From positions 1 through 36,838 of the IMG/VR virus record IMGVR_UViG_3300043470_000555: DNA of 36,838 bases, one strand, 5' to 3'. Shown piece by piece: positions 31,696 through 36,838 of the stretch. The DNA is from a virus. Positions within the stretch are counted from its first letter, which is position 1. Each line of letters opens with the position of its first letter. The notes under the pieces were generated by a model. It ran no database searches. It was given only the letters and a program-made list of their open reading frames with translations, and was not told the DNA's origin. Position numbers and translations under genes: made by a program.

Positions 31696-32510
31696 AAGTA
31701 TTAGTAACTGGTCACAAAGGCTTTATCGGCCAAAATATGTGTAAGGCTATTCTTGCTGAAGGTTGGGAGTTGGAAACTTTTGATATAGTCGATAATCCAA
31801 CAGCAAGACCAAAAGATCTAAATTATGATGGTGTTAATTGTGTCATGCATTTAGGTGCAATCAGTTCTACAACAGAGACTGATGTTCATAAAATTATGGA
31901 CTTGAATTTGTGTTGGTCTATAGAACTATTAGAAGAATGCAGAGAAAGAGGGATTGATATGCAATTTGCATCTTCTGCATCTGTATATGGTCAAAATAGA
32001 AATGCTAGAATTTTATGTGAAGATGACATTTGCTATCCTGTAAATTATTATGCACTCAGTAAATACATGTTCGAGAAATATGCAAATAAAAGAACTTATG
32101 TTGCATCTACATTACAAATTTTCCGATATTTCAATGTTTATGGTCCGCATGAAGAACACAAAGGATCACAAGCAAGCCCATTTACTCAATTTGCTAAACA
32201 GGCAAAAGAAAATGGTGTGATTAAAATATTTAAAGGTTCTCGTGAGTTTACACGTGATTTTGTGCATGTAGATACAGTAGTTGCTGCACACATACGAGCT
32301 TTAAGTAAAATAGATCTATTTGCTGGGGGAACCTATAATGTTGGTTCAGGCTATTCAAGAAGTTTTCTTGATGTTGCCAAAGACATTGCCCTCTTGTATA
32401 ATGCAGAGATAAAAGAAATTCCATTTCCTGAAAATCTTAAAGAACATTATCAGTATCACACCCAAGCAGATATTAGTAAATTAAATGATTTATTATTTTA
32501 TGGATTATAA
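31692..32510 (+). CDS. hldD: ADP-glyceromanno-heptose 6-epimerase, HldD-like
   Basis: A 272-residue short-chain (extended) reductase. It has the GHKGFIG nucleotide-binding loop (residues 7-13), an SSAS segment and the YxxxK pair Tyr120/Lys124. Several stretches are specific to HldD rather than general epimerases: LGAISSTTETD, FRYFNVYGP followed by HKGSQAS, EFTRDFVHVDT, and IPFPENLKEHYQYHTQAD, each with a close counterpart in E. coli HldD. HldD converts ADP-D-glycero- to ADP-L-glycero-D-manno-heptose. The protein stops at NDLLFYGL, about 20-30 residues earlier than E. coli HldD (310); a short continuation exists in another frame. Last gene of the modification operon; start overlaps the cupin stop. 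Confidence 0.88.
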   Translation: MKVLVTGHKGFIGQNMCKAILAEGWELETFDIVDNPTARPKDLNYDGVNCVMHLGAISSTTETDVHKIMDLNLCWSIELLEECRERGIDMQFASSASVYGQNRNARILCEDDICYPVNYYALSKYMFEKYANKRTYVASTLQIFRYFNVYGPHEEHKGSQASPFTQFAKQAKENGVIKIFKGSREFTRDFVHVDTVVAAHIRALSKIDLFAGGTYNVGSGYSRSFLDVAKDIALLYNAEIKEIPFPENLKEHYQYHTQADISKLNDLLFYGL

Positions 32511-32554
32511 TCCAATTATACCATACTTTCAGTCTTTGTCAATGGAATAAATAG

Positions 32555-32591
32555 ACACCTTCTATTATAAATAGAAATAAAAGAAGGGTGT
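32555..32591 (+). promoter_or_regulatory. Hairpin hiding the ribosome-binding site, with late promoter in its loop
   Basis: ACACCTTCT (32555-32563) pairs with AGAAGGGTGT (32582-32591) as nine base pairs with one bulged G. The 3' arm contains the GAAGGG ribosome-binding site of the 32597 gene. The 18-base loop (32564-32581) contains TATAAATA. RNA that reads through from the upstream operon would fold and hide the site. RNA started at the late promoter (expected start near 32579) would lack the 5' arm and be free. T4 uses this arrangement for genes such as e and soc. Confidence 0.5.
32566..32573 (+). promoter_or_regulatory. T4-type late promoter for the small structural genes
   Basis: Exact TATAAATA in the 86-base gap between hldD and the next gene, 31 bases before the ATG at 32597. 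It is placed in the loop of the hairpin 32555-32591. Confidence 0.7.
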
Positions 32592-32596
32592 GTTCA

Positions 32597-32935
32597 ATGT
32601 CAACCAGAGCAAACTTATACGTAGATCAAGGTGTAGATTTTGTTACATCGCTAAATCTTTTCACAGATGTGGGTGATGAATTTGATATCACAACGCAAGA
32701 ATTTTCATGTGATGTTCGTAAAGTATATTCAAGTACTATTATATTTAGTGCTGACATTATGGTAGAACCAGGTAATGTTCCTGGTTTACTAGAAATGGAA
32801 TTTTCAGGTATTGTTACTGCTAATACAGATCCAGGTAAATATCAATATGATTTAATAATGACGAGCTCGAGCGGAAAAAGAGAGAAAATCTTAGAAGGTT
32901 TACTATTTCTACTTCCTACAATTACTAGAGGTTAA
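32597..32935 (+). CDS. Small virion structural protein
   Basis: A 112-residue protein beginning MSTRANLYVDQGVDF. I place the start at the ATG 32597, eight bases after GAAGGG; an in-frame GTG at 32588 overlaps the ribosome-binding site itself and is unlikely. The sequence is beta-rich (SCDVRKVYSSTIIFSADIMV ... GLLEMEFSGIVTANTDPGKYQYDLIM), with the length and pattern of an Ig-like or baseplate beta-sandwich domain. Similar MSTRANLYVDQG proteins are common in T4-like marine phages next to fibre genes, but I know of no named function. It is three bases from the next gene's ATG. Its translation is probably gated by the hairpin described at 32555. Confidence 0.72.
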   Translation: MSTRANLYVDQGVDFVTSLNLFTDVGDEFDITTQEFSCDVRKVYSSTIIFSADIMVEPGNVPGLLEMEFSGIVTANTDPGKYQYDLIMTSSSGKREKILEGLLFLLPTITRG

Positions 32936-32937
32936 GC

Positions 32938-33138
32938 ATGGCAATTAATGTTACAATTACACCTGCTGCCAATATTGAAGTAAGAAGAAAATCAAATCCT
33001 AGAATCTTAATTAATCAATCAGATTTGTCTATTAAAAATTTAGGAGATGGTTCTCTTCTAATTTATGATATATTAACACAAAAATTTGTTGCATCAAGAC
33101 TTCTAGAAAAGCAAGAAATTGACGGTGGTGAGTTTTAA
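32938..33138 (+). CDS. Small structural or fibre-associated protein
   Basis: A 66-residue protein (MAINVTITPAANIEVRRKSN ... GGEF) with beta-strand pattern and one short amphipathic stretch near its end (FVASRLLEKQEID). No family recognised and no signal peptide. It begins two bases after the previous stop and ends exactly before the TATAAATA at 33139, so it shares the short late operon 32597-33138. A virion-component role is inferred from position only. Confidence 0.6.
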   Translation: MAINVTITPAANIEVRRKSNPRILINQSDLSIKNLGDGSLLIYDILTQKFVASRLLEKQEIDGGEF

Positions 33139-33146
33139 TATAAATA
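33139..33146 (+). promoter_or_regulatory. T4-type late promoter for fibre module B
   Basis: Exact TATAAATA beginning at the base after the 33138 stop and 72 bases before the ATG at 33211, the longest leader of the five late promoters here. Confidence 0.7.
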
Positions 33147-33154
33147 TCCATAAT

Positions 33155-33181
33155 AGTTATGGTAACAAAGTTTTCATAACT
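33155..33181 (+). promoter_or_regulatory. Hairpin in the leader of the module B operon
   Basis: AGTTATG (33155-33161) pairs exactly with CATAACT (33175-33181) around a 13-base loop. It lies just downstream of the late promoter (expected RNA start near 33152) and 30 bases before the ATG, so it would form near the 5' end of the transcript. It does not cover the GTGAGGA ribosome-binding site (33200-33206). A 5' RNA-stabilising hairpin is one possibility. Confidence 0.4.
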
Positions 33182-33210
33182 AAAAGGTTATTAACACCAC
33201 GTGAGGATAA

Positions 33211-34836
33211 ATGCCAACAAGAATAAAACTCAAAAGAACTGGTGTCCCCGGTAGAGTTCCAACTACAAATCAGTTGGCACTTGGAGAGCTTTCAGTTAAT
33301 ACTTATGATGGTAAAATATCTCTCAAGCGCAGACAGGGTGAATTAGAAGAGATAGTTAATTTTATCTCTAGCAATCCAGTTGAGAATGTCATATATGTTC
33401 AAAAGAATGGAAGTGATGCAAATACTGTTTCTGGATCAACGTGGGATGAAGCTTATCTTACTATAGAGAGAGCAGTAGATGCTGCTTGGGCACGAGACGG
33501 GCTTTTAACACTTATAGATATCGGACCGGGTGAATATGAAACGCGCGGAAATATTGATCTTCCTGATGATTGTATTGTAAGAGGTGTTCATAGATCTGTT
33601 ATTGTTAAGCCAGAAAGTGGTTTTGAAGAAAACAATGTATTTGGATTAGGTTCAGGTTGTTTTGTCGAAGGAATACTTTTTGAAGGTTGGAGACTTGATG
33701 ATTTAGATGATCCAACGGTAGGGTTTGCTTTCTGTTTTAGACAAGGCTCTGTGATAAGAAGAGCCCCTTATGTTCACAAATGTGCTGTAAGAACTAATCC
33801 TTATTGGGACAATGTCGCCCCACCACTCGATCGAGAAAATGGAAATCCATTAGTAGGCCGTGGTGCTGGTGTAGTTATAGCAGATGGGTCTGTGTGTTCA
33901 CAATACTCAATTTATCCGAATATTATGACATGGGGAGCAACACCTGTAAGTCACAACGGTATTGGATATGTTGCTAAAAATGGCGCGCTGATAAATGCTG
34001 TCAATGCCATAAGTATTTGGGCTCATAAACACTTTTTAGCTTTATCTGGTGGCCAAATAATACTTTCATCATGTTCTACTCAATTTGGCGATTACACTAT
34101 GGTTTCAAGTGGAAGTAGAAATATTATAGTACCAACAGAAGTACCTGAAAATACTTTAACAATACAAACTACAGCATCAACTGCGATTGATACAGCTACA
34201 AGTACCATCATAAATAATATGTGGAATAGTTTAGTAGCACAAAATTATACAGTTGGTTGGAATGCTGAAGATGAAGCATTCACAAGAAGAGATGCTGCAA
34301 CACTTTTACAATCTTTAGAATGGGTTCTTCAAACCGCTAATCAAAAACCAATGCTCGATTTTGCAAAAGGTTTATTTGATACAAATGGTAATAAAGCATA
34401 TAATTTAGATAAAGAAGAAGCTTTTATATATTCATTTACGTTTATGCGAGATGCAATACTTGCATTACCAAACGTAAATAACAGTGCTGACAGTATAGTA
34501 TCAGCACTAGTCGCAGCTCTTATTAATACAATCGAAAATCCGGTCACATCAATACAACCATCTACTATTACTGCAATTAGTCATACTTGGACTGCTATTA
34601 TGGCAGGTGTTGCACTTACAAAGATACCACCTGCAAGAAATGAAACTAATATTGAAGAAAGTATATTAGAATTAAATAATGGTGTTGTAATAGCATCAGG
34701 GCAAGATGATCAAGGCTCTGCACTCTTTATTGGTGGTATGAAGATTGATGCAGATACTGGTGAATTAACAGGCCCGCCATTTGAACAAGCAGTTAATAGA
34801 ATAGCAACAAGAACCGCCATCGCAAGGAGCTTTTAA
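33211..34836 (+). CDS. Beta-helix-like tail fibre protein, module B
   Basis: A 541-residue paralogue of the 13011 gene. The N-terminus is different and short: MPTRIKLKRTGVPGRVPTTN followed by LALGELSVNTYDGKISLKR, a start common in T4-like fibre proteins. From about residue 60 it follows the paralogue: YVQKNGSDANTVSGSTWDEA, IGPGEYETRGNIDLPDDC, LDDLDDPTVGFAFCFRQGS, NPLVGRGAGVVIADGS, GIGYVAKNGA and STQFGDYTM, with the C-terminus IGGMKIDADTGELTGPPF and an Arg/Ala-rich tail. It lacks the T/S/N repeat shaft of module A (about 110 residues). The fold is probably a right-handed beta-helix without a visible active site. It has a 72-base leader with a hairpin. Confidence 0.8.
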   Translation: MPTRIKLKRTGVPGRVPTTNQLALGELSVNTYDGKISLKRRQGELEEIVNFISSNPVENVIYVQKNGSDANTVSGSTWDEAYLTIERAVDAAWARDGLLTLIDIGPGEYETRGNIDLPDDCIVRGVHRSVIVKPESGFEENNVFGLGSGCFVEGILFEGWRLDDLDDPTVGFAFCFRQGSVIRRAPYVHKCAVRTNPYWDNVAPPLDRENGNPLVGRGAGVVIADGSVCSQYSIYPNIMTWGATPVSHNGIGYVAKNGALINAVNAISIWAHKHFLALSGGQIILSSCSTQFGDYTMVSSGSRNIIVPTEVPENTLTIQTTASTAIDTATSTIINNMWNSLVAQNYTVGWNAEDEAFTRRDAATLLQSLEWVLQTANQKPMLDFAKGLFDTNGNKAYNLDKEEAFIYSFTFMRDAILALPNVNNSADSIVSALVAALINTIENPVTSIQPSTITAISHTWTAIMAGVALTKIPPARNETNIEESILELNNGVVIASGQDDQGSALFIGGMKIDADTGELTGPPFEQAVNRIATRTAIARSF

Positions 34837-34838
34837 TA

Positions 34839-35303
34839 ATGGCTAGAATTACTTGTAGAACACCTTCTACTGGAAAATCTCTTAGACTCGCACAAAGTAA
34901 TATAGATAATACTTATGTTGTTATTGCAGAAGCTCCAGATTTTTCAGTTCCAGATGCATCAAATAAATTTACAGAGCGCGATCCTACTGATGTTGGAAGA
35001 GCTATTAGACCAGGTGAAATATTTTTCTTAACTCCATTAGCCGCAAGAAATAAAGATACCGAAACGAGATGGTTTGAAACTATTTTAGTAACAGAGGATT
35101 TTGAAACAATCGAGATTGGAAAAGTAGAAGTACCTGCTGGTGATACGGCTTTTATCCCTCTACAAGGTAGAAGTATCTTTAAACGAATAGCTAATACTGT
35201 TATTGGTGATACGGTTCAAGTTCGTGCAGAAGTTTCAAATGTGTTTGATATTTGGATTGCTGCGGAAGAAAAACTATCAAGCGAGCACGTTGGAGTAGTT
35301 TAA
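34839..35303 (+). CDS. Small beta-rich fibre-module protein, module B
   Basis: A 154-residue protein with the same position as the 148-residue module A protein. Matching features are an early strand with EAPDFSVPD (module A: EVPEYEIPE), a late IGKVEVPAGDTAFIPLQGR segment (module A: LPIPAFDILPLPLNGQ), and a GDTVQV strand (module A: GDKLEI). Overall identity is low by eye, so I call them diverged paralogues or analogues. It has no Cys and no signal peptide. The start is two bases after the previous stop and the next collagen-like gene starts five bases after its end. Likely a fibre joint or cap. Confidence 0.7.
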   Translation: MARITCRTPSTGKSLRLAQSNIDNTYVVIAEAPDFSVPDASNKFTERDPTDVGRAIRPGEIFFLTPLAARNKDTETRWFETILVTEDFETIEIGKVEVPAGDTAFIPLQGRSIFKRIANTVIGDTVQVRAEVSNVFDIWIAAEEKLSSEHVGVV

Positions 35304-35308
35304 ATTAA

Positions 35309-36838
35309 ATGACAAAATTTTTATCAGATAGAGTAAAGAAAACTCCACCATCAAAAGTATCTGCAGAAAGATACCAGTTTTTAAAACTTTCAGAAGCTGA
35401 ACCAGATCTTGGGGTGCCAGCTGCAAATAACTATGTACTCACATCTGATACAGATGGAAATAGATTGTGGACTGACTCTGTTATTTTACAAGGTTTTACT
35501 GGATCCAAAGGTGATATAGGATTTACTGGCTCAAAAGGTGATATAGGATTTACTGGATCTTTGGGTTTCACAGGCTCACTTGGCTTTACTGGTTCCAAGG
35601 GTGATATAGGATTTACAGGATCCAAAGGTGATGTAGGTTTCACTGGTTCATTAGGTTTCACTGGATCCAAGGGTGATATCGGATTTACTGGTTCTAGTGG
35701 TTTCACTGGTTCTATTGGATTTACTGGTTCCAAGGGTGACATAGGATTTACTGGATCAAAAGGTGATATAGGTTTCACTGGTTCTATCGGTTTCACTGGA
35801 TCCAAAGGTGACATAGGTTTCACTGGATCCAAGGGTGATATCGGATTTACTGGTTCTAGTGGTTTCACTGGTTCTATTGGATTTACTGGTTCCAAGGGTG
35901 ACATAGGATTTACTGGATCAAAAGGTGACATTGGATTTACTGGTTCAATTGGTTTCACTGGATCATTAGGTTTTACTGGATCTAAAGGTGACATAGGATT
36001 TACTGGTTCTATTGGATTTACTGGATCTATTGGATTTACTGGTTCCAAGGGTGACATAGGATTTACTGGATCAAAAGGTGATATAGGTTTCACTGGTTCA
36101 TTAGGTTTTACAGGCTCCAAAGGTGACATAGGTTTCACTGGATCCAAAGGTGACATTGGATTTACTGGTTCGATTGGTTTCACTGGTTCCAAGGGTGATA
36201 TAGGATTTACAGGATCAAAGGGTGACATTGGATTTACGGGATCTAAAGGTGACATTGGATTTACTGGTTCAATTGGTTTCACTGGATCATTAGGTTTTAC
36301 TGGATCTAAAGGTGACATAGGATTTACTGGTTCTATTGGATTTACTGGATCTAAAGGTGACATAGGATTTACTGGTTCTATTGGATTTACTGGATCATTA
36401 GGTTTCACTGGGTCCAAAGGTGATACAGGATTTACTGGATCATTAGGTTTTACTGGGTCCAAAGGTGACATAGGATTTACTGGTTCGACTGGTTTTACTG
36501 GATCTAAAGGTGACATAGGTTTTACTGGCTCAAAAGGTGACATAGGTTTCACTGGATCATTAGGTTTTACTGGATCTAAAGGTGACATAGGTTTCACTGG
36601 TTCTATCGGATTTACTGGTTCATTAGGTTTCACTGGTTCTATCGGTTTCACTGGATCCAAAGGTGATACTGGTTTCACTGGATCTATCGGTTTCACAGGT
36701 TCACAAGGTTTCACAGGTTCAAAGGGTGATATAGGTTTTACTGGATCTATAGGTTTTACTGGATCTAAAGGTGATATAGGATTTACTGGTTCCAAGGGTG
36801 ACATAGGATTTACTGGATCAAAAGGTGATATAGGTTTC
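35309..36838 (+). CDS. Proline-free KGD collagen-like fibre, 5' part (runs off window)
   Basis: An ATG at 35309, five bases after the previous stop, opens a frame of 510 codons that is still open at the window edge. Residues 1-61 are globular ([20 protein letters not shown] ... [20 protein letters not shown], then DGNRLWTD). From residue 62 everything visible is Gly-X-Y collagen: mainly GFT-GSK-GDI nonapeptides mixed with GFT-GSL or GFT-GSI hexapeptides. I see no proline in the collagen part. Lys-Gly-Asp is repeated many times; Lys-Gly-Asp/Glu is known to stabilise bacterial-type collagens through axial salt bridges without hydroxyproline. It is the third gene of module B, as the Gln-rich collagen is of module A. 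The C-terminus, perhaps with an S74 domain, lies outside. Confidence 0.85.
   Translation, partial: MTKFLSDRVKKTPPSKVSAERYQFLKLSEAEPDLGVPAANNYVLTSDTDGNRLWTDSVILQGFTGSKGDIGFTGSKGDIGFTGSLGFTGSLGFTGSKGDIGFTGSKGDVGFTGSLGFTGSKGDIGFTGSSGFTGSIGFTGSKGDIGFTGSKGDIGFTGSIGFTGSKGDIGFTGSKGDIGFTGSSGFTGSIGFTGSKGDIGFTGSKGDIGFTGSIGFTGSLGFTGSKGDIGFTGSIGFTGSIGFTGSKGDIGFTGSKGDIGFTGSLGFTGSKGDIGFTGSKGDIGFTGSIGFTGSKGDIGFTGSKGDIGFTGSKGDIGFTGSIGFTGSLGFTGSKGDIGFTGSIGFTGSKGDIGFTGSIGFTGSLGFTGSKGDTGFTGSLGFTGSKGDIGFTGSTGFTGSKGDIGFTGSKGDIGFTGSLGFTGSKGDIGFTGSIGFTGSLGFTGSIGFTGSKGDTGFTGSIGFTGSQGFTGSKGDIGFTGSIGFTGSKGDIGFTGSKGDIGFTGSKGDIGF
35492..36838 (+). repeat. KGD collagen-coding tandem repeat tract
   Basis: Near-identical 9-base units (GGATTTACT, GGATCCAAA, GGTGACATA and variants) run to the window edge. 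A 115-base stretch is repeated without any mismatch at 35652-35766 and 35814-35928 (offset 162 bases, a multiple of nine). A further block of about 60 bases near 35719 recurs near 36037 and at the window end from about 36779. Confidence 0.9.

Noticed and set aside
32502-32513. 12-base perfect palindrome over the hldD stop codon
   Set aside because: It has no loop and no T-run, so it would be a poor RNA hairpin or terminator; probably chance in AT-rich DNA.
32588-32596. A GTG start giving an MCS extension to the 32597 protein
   Set aside because: The GTG overlaps the GAAGGG ribosome-binding site, which is well spaced for the ATG at 32597.
35431-36804. A long Pro-rich frame on the - strand (repeats of SPLDPVKP type)
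   Set aside because: It is the antisense of the KGD collagen tract: Gly codons GGN read backwards give Pro-like codons and the 9-base periodicity keeps stops out. The + strand frame 35309 to the window edge has a proper start, spacing and N-terminal domain.
1-36838. tRNA genes, integrase, attachment sites, insertion sequences
   Set aside because: None seen: the gaps are all under 130 bases and are accounted for by promoters and leaders, and no transposase or integrase motif appears in any frame.

Overview
The window reads as the tail and baseplate late region of a T4-like myovirus (contractile-tailed phage), not a bacterial chromosome. Every gene I accept lies on the + strand. Genes are packed end to end, many with ATGA or TAATG stop/start overlaps. 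The left end has the T4 baseplate-wedge order gp25-gp6-gp7-gp8. Five of the longest gaps between genes contain the exact T4 late-promoter octamer TATAAATA. The DNA is strongly AT-rich. That, with a long DUF4815-type protein where T4 has gp9/gp10, suggests the T4-like phages of marine bacteria (cyanophage or pelagiphage type). The host cannot be named from the sequence.

Layout: (1) 1-11469, baseplate: gp25 C-terminus, gp6, gp7-like, gp8-like and a 1786-residue DUF4815-type structural protein. (2) 11466-12973, a small coiled-coil protein, a fibre with an S74 self-cleaving chaperone domain, and a possible 28-codon ORF. (3) 12983-21120, fibre module A behind a late promoter: a beta-helix-like fibre, a ~150-residue beta protein and a 1330-residue Gln-rich collagen-like fibre ending in S74. 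These are followed by a gp38-like polyglycine adhesin and a tail-assembly chaperone. (4) 21121-26226, a second late operon: a small fibre protein, then three paralogous seven-repeat RCC1 beta-propeller proteins with a DUF4376 protein among them. (5) 26231-32510, a third late operon of nine tightly coupled carbohydrate and modification genes: methyltransferase, TPR/GT-B glycosyltransferase, sulfotransferase, GT2 glycosyltransferase, an unknown, HldE-type adenylyltransferase, HldE-type kinase, cupin, and HldD-type ADP-heptose epimerase. (6) 32566-36838, two small structural genes, then fibre module B. Module B has the same three gene types as module A, but its collagen-like gene uses a different, proline-free Lys-Gly-Asp chemistry and is still open at the window edge.

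How the parts work together (inference): regions 1-4 and 6 build the baseplate and a large set of host-contact fibres and adhesins. Region 5 could make ADP-heptose and transfer heptose, other sugars, methyl and sulfate groups. Because it sits behind a late promoter between fibre operons, I think decoration of the virion fibres, or late change of the host surface, is more likely than early takeover of host metabolism. The observations I find most worth following are the late-expressed heptose/sulfate operon, the duplicated fibre module with two different collagen chemistries, the three RCC1 propellers, and a late promoter at 32566 inside the loop of a hairpin that would hide the next gene's ribosome-binding site in read-through RNA.
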